From Halisarca cf. caerulea (taxonomy: Eukaryota > Porifera > Demospongiae > Chondrillida > Halisarcidae), in assembly GCA_963170055.1 (NCBI GenBank), contig CAUJGJ010000029.1:1-64000 (forward strand): a DNA stretch of 64,000 nucleotides, written 5' to 3'. The notes beneath the pieces were generated by a model that was not told the origin of the DNA, did no database searches, and worked only from the letters and a program-made list of their open reading frames with translations. A program made the translations under genes and the position numbers. Of this stretch, positions 34,141 through 44,700 are shown in pieces. How positions within the stretch are numbered: position 1 is the first letter of the stretch; the number at the start of each line of letters is the position of its first letter.

Positions 34141-35841
34141 GAAATGTTTCTAACGTTCTTATTTCCAGAAGTAGTTTAAATACTTTGCAAATTTCAACTC
34201 TTGCTATTTGTTCGATAGAAAAATTACTTTGTTTAGTTTCTAAGATGTTGAATTCTGACAATTTCCTGCTCTTTATAATTTTATAGTAATGTTTCTAACA
34301 TTCCTATTTCCAAAAGTAGTCTAAATACAGTAAAATCTCTTTAATTAGAACCTTGGTTTTCCAGTAAAAAAATTCTAATTATCCATAAGTTCTAATTAAC
34401 CAACCACATATGTACTCAATACATTAGGAACAGTACATTCTTCAATGCTTAAATTCAGACAGACATTCTAATTATAATGATTCTAATTATCGAGATTTTA
34501 CTGTACTTTGCAAATTTAAAATCTTGCTATTTGTTCAATACAAAATACTTTGTTCACTTTTTAAGATGTTTGAATTTTGACTATTCCACGTTCTTCTTAC
34601 TTTTTAGGTAATGCTTGTAATGTTCCTATTTCCAAAAGTACTTTAAATACTTTGCACATTTGAAATCTTGCCATTTTTTGATAAATAATTACTTTGTTCA
34701 CTTTCTCAGATGTTTGAATTTTGACTATTTCATGCTCTTCTTAATTTTAAAGTAATGTTTCTAACGTTCTTATTTCCAAAAGTAGATTAAACACTTTGCA
34801 AGTTTGAAATCTTATTTGTTTGTTCCAAAAATACTTTGTTCACTTTCTACGATGTTTGAATTTTGACTATAACGTGCTCTTCTTAGTTTTAAAGTAATGT
34901 TTCCAACGTTCTTATTTCAAAAAGTAGTTTAAACACTTTACAAATTTAAAATCTTATTTGTTTGTTACAAAAATACTTTGTTCACTTTGTAAGATGTTTG
35001 AATTTTGACTATTTCATGCTCTTCTTAATTTTAAACTAATGATTTTAACGTTCTTATTTCCAAAAGTGGTTTAAACACTTTGTAAATTTAAAATCTTATT
35101 TGTTCGTTACAAGAATACTTTGCTCACTTTGTAAGATGTTTGAATTTTGACTATTTCAAGCTCTTCTTAATTTTAAACTAATGATTCTAACGTTCTTATT
35201 TCCAAAAGTGGTTTAAACACTTTGTAAATTTAAAATCTTATTTGTTCGTTACAAAAATACTTTATTCACTTTCTACGATGTTTGAATTTTGACTATTTCA
35301 TGCTCTTCTTAATTTTAAAGAAACGTTTCTAATGTTCTTAACTTCAAAAGTAGTTTAAACACTTTGCCAATTTAAAATCTTATTTGTTCGTTACAAAAAT
35401 ACTTTGTTTACTCTCTAAGATGTTTGAATTTTGGCTATTTCATGCTCTTCTTAACTTTAAAATAATGCTTCTAACGTTCTTATTTCCAAAAGTAGATTAA
35501 ACACTTTGGAAATTTAAAATGTTATTTGTTCGTTACAAAATTACATTCTTCACTTTGTAAGATGTTTGAATTTTGACTATTTCATGCTCTTCTTAATTTT
35601 AAAGTAATGTTTCTAACGTTCTTATTTCCAAAAGTGGTTTAAACACCTTGCAAATTTAAAATCTTATTTGTTCGTTACAAAAATACTTTGTTCACTTTGT
35701 AAGATGTTTGAATTTTGACTATTTCATGCTCTTCTTAATTTTAAAGAAACGTTTCTAACGTTCTTAACTTCAAAAGTAGTTTAAACACTTTGCCAATTTA
35801 AAATCTTATTTGTTCGTTACAAAAATACTTTGTTTACTCTC
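34141..35841. repeat. Satellite B, first block, about 142-bp units
   Basis: The units carry gatgtttgaattttgactat, cttcttaattttaaagtaat, cgttcttatttccaaaagta and gttcgttacaaaaatacttt. They share the taattttaaag.aatgtttctaacgttc core with A and C. A MITE (34328-34503) interrupts one unit and the Harbinger element (35845) ends the block. Confidence 0.9.
34328..34503. mobile_element. 176-bp TA-target MITE in satellite B
   Basis: The ends cagtaaaatctc and gagattttactg are inverted; TA flanks both (34326-34327, 34504-34505). Removing it restores the monomer sequence ctaaatactttgcaaat seen in neighbours. Further inside, attctaatta motifs lie in both orientations. Confidence 0.9.
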
Positions 35842-36178
35842 TAAGGCTCTGTTTACACGACAATGACGGATCACAAAAACGCATATTGTGGTTAGTGCCT
35901 ATGAATATTTTTAAGCATTTACACGGCAACATAATATTATACATATATATACGCGTTGAAATTTTTCCTCAAAAATGGCTGCCGGTTGACAATCGTCTGG
36001 ACACAAATTACACCTTCATGGGATAATAGACTCTGGATGGGATAAACAATCTTCCGCTGGCCCCGGGCCGCAATGGCGCCCCGACCGGTATAAGGATCTA
36101 CGTAGGTACAATGCTAGGAATAAACAGTATATAACCGTTATCGATTTTATTCCTGTAAAAATAGCGAGAGAAAAAAGA

Positions 36179-37348
36179 ATGGCGAAAGAGTCAAGGGAAT
36201 ACTTTACGTGGACAGATGACGAGGTAGAGCTGCTTCTTAGCCTTACTTTGGAGTACAAGGCCGAAAAGAGTCTGCAGAACATTGACTGGGAATCAATAAA
36301 ATCAAAGTACAGCGATATCCACGAGCGCTTTGTGGCTCACCTACGGAGTGTCGATGAAGGGGAAACGCCAGGATTCAACAAGGAATACCGCCATCGTCCT
36401 GAAGAAGTCACCAAAGCGATCGTTTCCACTAACATTAAAATGGTACGCCTGCGCTATCGCAAAGCTGTTGACTCTGGTCGAAGGAGTGGACAAGGAAGAG
36501 TGGTGGAACTATACTATACGATTTGTCAGGAAATTTGGGGTGGATCACCAGCCACAGAGCAAGTAAGAAGCGGCTTGGAAAGTGGGGACTTGCTTGAAGA
36601 CACGTTTGATGGCGGGGATATGTCAGCTAGTGGTGAGGCAGAGAAGTTTGATGGTGATGATGAAGCAGAGAGCCAGATCACAACCTCACAGCCCAAGCCG
36701 TCTACTCCGCAGTTCAATCCTTCCACCTCACAGTCCAAGGTCTCCATGTCACAGTCCAAGGCCTCCATGTCACAGTCCAAGGCCTCCACCTTGCAGTCCA
36801 AGGCTACGTCCGAGTCGCATTCCAAACCGTCAACCTCACAGTCCAAGGCCACGTCGCAGTCCAGACTGTCAACCTCACAGTCCAAAGCCAGCAGTTCCAT
36901 CATCACTGACGAACTAGAGGGGGACATCGCCAAAAGACGACAGCTTTTAGATGAGAAGCTAAGTAATTACAAGCAGAAGAACTTGAGAAAACGACTTCCA
37001 GCAGCTGACATAGCCACTCAAGACCTTCAGTTCAAGAAGAGTATTTTGCAGCAGCTGGAGGACTCTGACAGGGCTATGCAAGTTAGCATTGACAAAATGT
37101 CCAGCAATATGGACAAACTCTCAGGAGCCATTCTGAGTGGGTTTTCCATGTTGAGGCAAGTTATGTCATCGCAGGAGTCTGGAAGGGTACCACACCCAAT
37201 CCGAAACCCAGTCCCCCAACCCTACCAACCACCACTACACTCCGCCACTGAACATTTGCCATTAACTGTGCACCACCATGTTGATTCGAACACCCAACAC
37301 TTGTCGAGTCCTGACCCACCTGACTACCCTGACCAATACCACTTTTGA
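36179..37348 (+). CDS. Harbinger Myb/SANT-like DNA-binding protein
   Basis: 389 residues. The N-terminus (about 8-90) looks like the trihelix/Myb-SANT domain of Harbinger accessory proteins: FTWTDDEVELLLSL opens the first helix, and MVRLRYRKAVDSGRRSGQGR is the basic end. In the family this protein brings the nuclease to the nucleus and the element ends. The middle (about 165-240) is acidic then a low-complexity run of STSQSKAS-type seven-residue repeats. The C-terminal part (about 245-330) is predicted helical, QLEDSDRAMQVSIDKMSSNM, perhaps for dimerisation. The ATG follows 330 bp of 5' end. It is convergent with the nuclease gene, whose stop lies 250 bp away. No damage is seen. Confidence 0.88.
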   Translation: MAKESREYFTWTDDEVELLLSLTLEYKAEKSLQNIDWESIKSKYSDIHERFVAHLRSVDEGETPGFNKEYRHRPEEVTKAIVSTNIKMVRLRYRKAVDSGRRSGQGRVVELYYTICQEIWGGSPATEQVRSGLESGDLLEDTFDGGDMSASGEAEKFDGDDEAESQITTSQPKPSTPQFNPSTSQSKVSMSQSKASMSQSKASTLQSKATSESHSKPSTSQSKATSQSRLSTSQSKASSSIITDELEGDIAKRRQLLDEKLSNYKQKNLRKRLPAADIATQDLQFKKSILQQLEDSDRAMQVSIDKMSSNMDKLSGAILSGFSMLRQVMSSQESGRVPHPIRNPVPQPYQPPLHSATEHLPLTVHHHVDSNTQHLSSPDPPDYPDQYHF

Positions 37349-37598
37349 ACCACAATGATTGATAATGTTGAGTATATTACATAATTGTATGTTAAAAAAC
37401 TTGTGTTCCAACTTGCACATGTACTTAATTTTCGTATTGCCTTTTTCGTCATTACTACTATTGCAGCTGTTATTAAATTTTATAACATTGAACAAGTAAT
37501 GATTATACATTAGCTTATAATATGATAATAATGAACATAAGAATAATATTGTTAACATGACGTGGGTTCTACCATAGAATCTGATAATATAAACTATT

Positions 37599-38870
37599 CT
37601 ATGGATCGAAATACTTGGTTAAAATCCTTCTCACTATTTTCCCAGCTTGCTCGGTGTTTCCAGCTGTTGTGGTGCTGTATCTGCCTGTCGTTGCTTGGGG
37701 TTGAAACTCCCTGTCATAGGCAATGCAGTTTTGCACACTAGTTTCTGCCACACTCTCCCCTTTCAGTTCACAGAAATTGTGCAGAACAAAACACGCATAA
37801 ATAACGAAAGGCAGTTCATCAATATTGATGTCCATCGCTCTCTTCAAAGCCCCAAATCTAGCTTTCAAGCGTCCAAAGGAACACTCGATAACATTTCGGG
37901 CACTGCATAAATTCAAGCCGAAATACTGTTCCTGACGTGTGCTTCCTCCATTGGCATATTCTTTCATAAGATATGGCATGAGTGGGTATGCTGGATCGCC
38001 TAGTAAAACCACAGGAACAGCTGCTTCACCTTCCACTATTTGTCTTGGGCATGGAGGGATACCGCCTTCCTTGAGATGCTTGTTTATTTGTGAATTGGCA
38101 AAGATCCGAGCATCGTGAACGCTCCCGGGCCACTTCACTACAACGTCCATAAAACAATAATTGTAGTCACAGCATGCCTGTACATTCAACGAGTATCGGC
38201 CCTTCCTGTTGATGTAGTCAGTGGGATTCGATTTGGGCTGCTTGATTTCAATATGAGTGCCATCAATGGCACCCAAACACTGTGGCACCAAAAATGAAGA
38301 GTAAAATCTTGTGACTTTGTCCTTCACTGCTTCTTCAGTTAACGGCAGCTTTATATATATTGGTCCCAAGTGCAAAGAAATGGCTTTTGTCACTCTACGG
38401 ACAATCAGTGACACTGATGCACGGGATATACCGAAAGCATTGGCTGTCTTTCGAAGCCTTCCTTCATCAGCCAGGTAATATAAGGTTGCAGCAATTTGGC
38501 ACTCTACGGAGATGGGCGAGCGCATGTTAGTGGTTCGTTTCTCCACAAATGGTTTCAACTCCGCACAGAGTTGTTCGAAATTGTGTTTCTGCATTCTGAA
38601 ATTCTCCTTCCATTCCTCAGCTATAACTCTACCGTTAACAAAGTTCTGCCACCAAACCTGAGTCCGTCCGGGTCTGGTCCAGAAGCGCCTTCGTCGTCTT
38701 TGTCTTGCTACCAGTACGTTGCGTGGCAAAAGTAAGGCTAAATGAACCAACCGGCGTCTTCTGCGATTGAACTGGGTACAGCGAAGTACCATTGAGTGAT
38801 ACGCAGACGAATAAATCCCAAGCAAACTCGATAAAAGAGCCAAAAGAGCAGTAACAGTACGAACAACCAT
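37599..38870 (-). CDS. Harbinger DDE nuclease (HARBI1-like transposase)
   Basis: 423 residues, a usual or slightly long size for this family. A helix-turn-helix lies at about 140-165 ([19 protein letters not shown]). The DDE_Tnp_4 catalytic core follows: first Asp 203 in [11 protein letters not shown], the family motif GSVHDARIF (about 249-257), second Asp 292 in [10 protein letters not shown] and Glu 329 in [15 protein letters not shown]. All acidic residues are kept. The N-terminal 60 residues are basic and hydrophobic, so translation may start at a later Met. It would cut the element ends and target TAA sites together with the Myb-like partner. Confidence 0.94.
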   Translation of the reverse strand: MVVRTVTALLALLSSLLGIYSSAYHSMVLRCTQFNRRRRRLVHLALLLPRNVLVARQRRRRRFWTRPGRTQVWWQNFVNGRVIAEEWKENFRMQKHNFEQLCAELKPFVEKRTTNMRSPISVECQIAATLYYLADEGRLRKTANAFGISRASVSLIVRRVTKAISLHLGPIYIKLPLTEEAVKDKVTRFYSSFLVPQCLGAIDGTHIEIKQPKSNPTDYINRKGRYSLNVQACCDYNYCFMDVVVKWPGSVHDARIFANSQINKHLKEGGIPPCPRQIVEGEAAVPVVLLGDPAYPLMPYLMKEYANGGSTRQEQYFGLNLCSARNVIECSFGRLKARFGALKRAMDINIDELPFVIYACFVLHNFCELKGESVAETSVQNCIAYDREFQPQATTGRYSTTTAGNTEQAGKIVRRILTKYFDP

Positions 38871-39065
38871 CTTCTTCGAAAACGTGATTCCTGTTTACAC
38901 AGCAACGTTTGTGGCAATGGAAAGTGACATTTCCACTTTTTGTTGCGGATACAAAAATAACCGGATATTACTGCGTTTTCGGACGTTGTCGTGTAAATGA
39001 TAGGCCTAAACGCAACAATTTTATGCGGATATGTACAAAATCGTTGTCGTGTAAACATAGCCTAA

Positions 39066-39660
39066 GATGTTTGAATTTTGACTATTTCATGCTCTTCTTA
39101 ACTTTAAAATAATGTTTCTAACGTTCTTATTTCCACAAGTAGTTTAAACACTTTGCAAATTTAAAATCTTATTTGTTCGTTACAAAATTACATTCTTCAC
39201 TTTGCAAGATGTTTGAATTTTGACTATTTCATGCTCTTCTTAATTTTAAAGTAATGTTTCTAACGTTCTTATTTCCAAAAGTAGTTAAAACACTTTGCAA
39301 ATTTAAAATCTTATTTGTTCGTTACAAAAATACTTTGTTTACTCTCTAAGATGTTTGAATTTTGACTATTTCATGCTCTTCTTAACTTTAAAATAATGTT
39401 TCTAACGTTCTTATTTCCACAAGTAGTTTAAACACTTTGCAAATTTAAATCTTATTTGTTCGTTACAAAATTACATTCTTCACTTTCCAAGATGTTTGAA
39501 TTTTGACTATTTCATGCTCTTCTTAATTTTAAAGTAATGTTTCTAACGTTCTTATTTCGAAAAGTAGTTAAAACACTTTGCAAATTTAAAATCTTATTTG
39601 TTCGTTACAAAATTACATTGTTCACTTTCTAAGATTTTTGAATTTTGACTATTTTCTGCT
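39066..39660. repeat. Satellite B, second block
   Basis: About four units of the B type resume exactly after the Harbinger duplication. Two variants alternate (aactttaaaataatg with ccacaagtag; aattttaaagtaatg with agtagttaaaac), giving a dimer period of about 283 bp. Confidence 0.9.
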
Positions 39661-39662
39661 CT

Positions 39663-40851
39663 CGCAGGTGTGTTATGGCAGATTTTATGGCAAAGTCAAA
39701 ATGGCCGCCGCTATGATGACCGTAATTGCACCCCTACTTTCTTCGTAGATACTTTACAAAAAGTGTACAAAACGTCATATATAATATTTATAACATTCCT
39801 ACTTTCTAGCAATACCTCTTTTGTTTCTAAATTCAATTCGGTAGTTGTACAATGAAACGTTTGCCACAACGTCCGAAAACAGTTTCAGTGGAAAAGGCGG
39901 AGATCTAGATGGTGGCTTTTAAACCTTAAAGTGGGTTCAAAATAATCTTAAGATGAATATCTAAATTTTCACCGCGTATAAATTTGGAATTCTCTTCCTT
40001 GGCTGTTATGTGCAGCATTTTGTGGTTTTCCAGCCAGGCCAAGACAAGAAATAGTGAGACATAACTTGAATGGAACAAGCAATCAAAATTATACGCGGTG
40101 AAAATTTAGCTTTACCTCTAAGAAATCACCCCTCAAATTCCTGCAGTTATGGACCGCCATCTAGATCTCCGCCTTTTACGAAGAAATTTGCCCCATGAAG
40201 AAGGCTCCTCTCAAGGCCAAAGTCACATGATGCCACGAGACGGAAGTTAACGGAAGTTACAATACAATTAACGTAAGGCCAATATTATCTTCGGTTTTAA
40301 GGCAAATACTCTAGATCTAGTCAAGTTTTACTCATCACGCTCCTTTTTGGGAATATTCTCCTTCTTCGTCTTTGGAAGAATGCTTGTGGCCTCGGCTTTT
40401 GCAGCCGAACAACAGACACCGAAAAAGGCAAGCAAAGGTTTTGCCTACTATCCACGATCTTCTTTCACTATTCTATCAAACCTTCAGCATACGTTCTTAT
40501 GTAGCTCCGTGGTTCTAAACGAAGGAGTTGAATGATTATAAACTTTCTCTCAACGTCGGATTTACCCTTCCAAGAGCTACACTTTGTACGTAAACCGGCG
40601 TTCATTTCTTTGTAAACCTTCCAAAGGAAGCTTTAATAACCAAAAACTAACACTCAGAAGTTCGACAACGAAACGTGCTGTGCAAAGTTGGGTTGGGTCG
40701 AGTGCTTTTACTTGCTTGCCGCGGAGCTTCAAAAGCTGATTCACGTTACTGGCATATGACCAGCCCACGCAACTCAGTGTAAATGAAATTCATACCCTGA
40801 AACCCGCAAAGCGCCCATGTTTTGGCTAGATTCTGCCATAACATACCTGCG
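39663..40851. mobile_element. 1.19-kb MITE in satellite B with nested foldback
   Basis: The ends cgcaggtgtgttatggcaga (39663) and its near mirror (to 40851) form terminal inverted repeats. CT flanks both ends (39661-39662, 40852-40853), and taking the element out restores tgctcttcttaat as in other monomers. Inside, 39889-40175 is itself a foldback (see separate entry). Short plus and minus frames (40347-40535, 40577-40768) are not recognised. Confidence 0.8.
39889..40175. repeat. Nested foldback inside the 1.19-kb MITE
   Basis: aaggcggagatctagatgg at the left and its reverse complement ccatctagatctccgcctt at the right close a palindrome. The arms continue with matching ccgcgtataa / ttatacgcgg and tctaaattttcacc motifs. 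It may be a separate small element inserted into the MITE. Confidence 0.75.
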
Positions 40852-40853
40852 CT

Positions 40854-41795
40854 TCTTAATTTTAAAGTAATGTTTCTAACGTTCTTATTTCCAAAAGTAG
40901 TTTGAACACTGCAAATTTAAAATCTTGTTATTTGTTCGTTACAAAAATACTTTGTTCACTTTGTAAGATGTTTGAATTTTGACTATTTCATGCTCTTCTT
41001 AATTTTAAAGTAATGATTCTAACGTTCTTATTTCCATAAGTAGTCTAAACACTTTGTAAACTTAAAATCTTATTTGTTAGTTACAAAATTTCATTGTTCA
41101 CTTTCTAAGATATTTGAATTTTGACTATTTTCTGCTCTTCTTAATTTTAAAGTAATGTTTCTAACGTTCTTATTTCCAAAAGTAGTTTGAACACTGCAAA
41201 TTTAAAATCTTGTTATTTGTTCGTTACAAAAATACTTTGTTCACTTTGTAAGATGTTTGAATTTTGACTATTTCATGCTCTTCTTAATTTTAAAGTAATG
41301 ATTCTAACGTTCTTATTTCCATAAGTAGTCTAAACACTTTGTAAACTTAAAATCTTATTTGTTAGTTACAAAATTTCATTGTTCACTTTCTAAGATATTT
41401 GAATTTTGACTATTTTCTGCTCTTCTTAATTTTAAAGTAATGTTTCTAACGTTCTTATTACCAAAAGTGGTTTAAACACCTTGCAAATTTAAAATCTTAT
41501 TTGTTCGTTACAAGAATACTTTGTTCACTTTGTAAGATTTTTGAATTTTGACTACTTCATGCTCTTCTTAATTTTAAAGTAATATTTCTAACGTTCTTAT
41601 TTCCAAAAGTAGTTTAAACACTTTGCAAATTTAAAATCTTGTTATTTGTTCGTTACAAAAATACTTTGTTCACTTTGTAAAATGTTTGAATTTTGACTAT
41701 TTCATGCTCTTCTTAATTTTAAAGAAACGTTTCTAATGTTCTTAACTTCAAAAGTAGTTTAAACACTTTGAAAATTTAAAATCTTATTTGTTCTT
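40854..41795. repeat. Satellite B, third block, and transition to C
   Basis: A 285-bp dimer (marked by agtttgaacactgcaaat) is present twice in nearly identical form (40.85-41.13 and 41.13-41.42 kb), followed by single B units. Near 41790 a unit switches to the C type within gttctttcgttcgtacttaac. Confidence 0.88.
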
Positions 41796-44700
41796 TCGTT
41801 CGTACTTAACTTTCTTAGATAGTTGAAATTAGTCTTTCATTTGTCATATCTTACGAACTTTACCAATTTTGCACTTTGCCTAATTTTAAAGTTATGTTTC
41901 TAACTTTATCTTTGCGATAAATATTATTTAAACTTTCTAACGTTTTAAACTTAACTTTCTTAGATAGTTAAAATTTGTATTTCATTTGTCATATCTCACG
42001 AACTTTTCCAATTTTGCACTTTGCCTAATTTTAAAGTTATGTTTCTAACTTTATCTTTGCGATAAATATTATTTAAACTTTGTAATCTTTTAAACTTAAC
42101 TTTCTTAGATAGTTAAAATTAGTATTTCACATATCTTACGAACTTTGCCAATTTTGCACTTTGCCTAATTTTAAAGTTATGTTTCTAACTTTATCTTTGC
42201 GATAAATATTATTTAAACTTTCTAACGTTTTAAACTTAACTTTCTTAGATAGTTAAAATTAGTATTTCATTTGTCATATCTCACGAACTTTTCCAATTTT
42301 GCACTTTGCCTAATTTTAAAGTTATGTTTCTAACTTTATCTTTGCGATAAATATTATTTAAACTTTGTAATCTTTTAAACTTAACTTTCTTAGATAGTTA
42401 AAATTAGTATTTCACATATCTTACGAACTTTGCCAATTTTGCACTTTACCTAATTTTAAAGTTATGTTTCTAACTTTATCTTTGCGATAAATATTATTTA
42501 AACTTAACTTTCTGAGATAGTTGAAATTAGTATTTCATTTGTCATATCTTACGAACTTTGCCAATTTTGCACTTTGCCTAATTTTAAAGTTATGTTTCTA
42601 ACTTTATCTTTGCGATAAATATTGTTTAAACTTTCTAACGTGTTAAACTTAACTTTCTTAGATAGCTAAATATAGTTTTTCATTTGTCATATCTTACAAA
42701 CATTGCCAATTTTGCACTTTGCCTAATTTTAAAGTTATGTTTCTAACTTTATCTTTGCGATAAATATTATTTAAACTTTGTAACGTTTTAAACTTAACTG
42801 TCTTAGATAGTTAAATATAGTATTTCATTTGTCATATCTTACGAACTTTGCCAATTTTGCACTTTGCCTAATTTTAAAGTTATGTTTCTAACTTTATCTT
42901 TGCGATAAATATTATTTAAACTTTGCAATCTTTTAAACTTAACTTTCTTAGATAGTTAAATGTAGTATTTCATTTGTCATATCTTACGAACTTTGCCAAT
43001 TTTGCACTTTGCCTAATTTTAAAGTTATGTTTCTAACTTTATCTTTGCGATAAATATTATTTAAACTTTGTAACGTTTTAAACTTAACTTTCTTAGTTAG
43101 TTAAAAGTAGTATTTCATTTGTCATATCTTACGAACTTTGCCAATTTTGCACTTTGCCTAATTTTAAAGTTATGTTTCTAACTTTATCTTTGCGATAAAT
43201 ATTATTTAAACTTTGTAATCTTTTAAACTTAACTTTCTTAGATAGTTAAAATTAGTATTTCATTTGTCATATCTTACGAACTTTGCCAATTTTGTACTTT
43301 GCCTAATTTTAAAGTTATGTTTCTAACTTTATCTTTGCGATAAATATTATTTAAACTTTGTAATCTTTTAAACTTAACTTTCTTAGATAGTTAAAATTAG
43401 TATTTCATTTGTCATATCTTACGAACTTTGCCAATTTTGCACTTTGACTAATTTTAAAGTTATGTTTCTAACTTTATCTTTGCGATAAATATTATTTAAA
43501 CTTTGTAACGTTTTAAACTTAACTTTCTTAGTTAGTTAAAATTAGTATTTCATTTGTCATATCTTACGAACTTTGCCAATTTTGCACTTTGCCTAATTTT
43601 AAAGTTATGTTTCTAACTTTATCTTTGCGATAAATATTATTTAAACTTTGTAACGTTTTAAACTTAACTTTCTTAGTTAGTTAAAATTAGTATTTCATTT
43701 GTCATATCTTACGAACTTTGCCAATTTTGCACTTTGCCTAATTTTAAAGTTATGTTTCTAACTTTATCTTTGCGATAAATATTATTTAAACTTTGTAATC
43801 TTTTAAACTTAACTTTTTTAGATAGTTAAAATTAGTATTTCATTTGTCATATCTTACGAACTTTGCCAATTTTGCACTTTGCCTAATTTTAAAGTTATGT
43901 TTCTAACTTTATCTTTGCGATAAATATTATTTAAACTTTGTAATCTTTTAAACTTAACTTTCTAAGATAGTTAAAATTAGTATTTCATTTGTCATATCTT
44001 ACGAACTTTGCCAATTTTGCACTTTGCCTAATTTTAAAGTTATGTTTCTAACTTTATCTTTGCGATAAATATTATTTAAACTTTGTAACGTTTTAAACTT
44101 AACTTTCTTAGTTAGTTAAAATTAGTATTTCATTTGTCATATCTTACGAACTTTGCCAATTTTGCACTTTGACTAATTTTAAAGTTATGTTTCTAACTTT
44201 ATCTTTGCGATAAATATTATTTAAACTTTGTAATCTTTTAAACTTAACTTTTTTAGATAGTTAAAATTAGTATTTCATTTGTCATATCTTAGTTTATCTT
44301 AGTTAGTTAAAATTAGTATTTCATTTGTCATATCTTACGAACTTTGCCAATTTTGCACTTTGCCTAATTTTAAAGTTATGTTTCTAACTTTATCTTTGCG
44401 ATAAATATTATTTAAACTTTGTAATCTTTTAAACTTAACTTTCTTAGTTAGTTAAAATTAGTATTTCATTTGTCATATCTTACGAACTTTGCCAATTTTG
44501 CACTTTGCCTAATTTTAAAGTTATGTTTCTAACTTTATCTTTGCGATAAATATTATTTAAACTTTGTAACGTTTTAAACTTAACTTTCTTAGTTAGTTAA
44601 AATTAGTATTTCATTTGTCATATCTTACGAACTTTGCCAATTTTGCACTTTGACTAATTTTAAAGTTATGTTTCTAACTTTATCTTTGCGATAAATATTA

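Larger units (their letters stand above)
35845..39062. mobile_element. PIF/Harbinger DNA transposon, apparently intact
   Basis: 3218 bp with terminal inverted repeats ggctctgtttacacgacaa (35845) and the mirror of ggctatgtttacacgacaa (to 39062). It is flanked by a TAA duplication (35842-35844, 39063-39065), the 3-bp target style of PIF/Harbinger. The empty site, ctctctaagatgtttgaatt, exists unchanged in a monomer at about 35411. Two convergent genes are uninterrupted: a Myb-like protein (plus) and a DDE nuclease (minus). The element may be autonomous. Confidence 0.95.

Noticed and set aside
36016..37355. Other frames overlapping the Harbinger Myb-like gene
   Set aside because: Shadows of the plus-strand gene; repeated Asp/Cys or Pro/Ser composition comes from its SQSKAS repeats.
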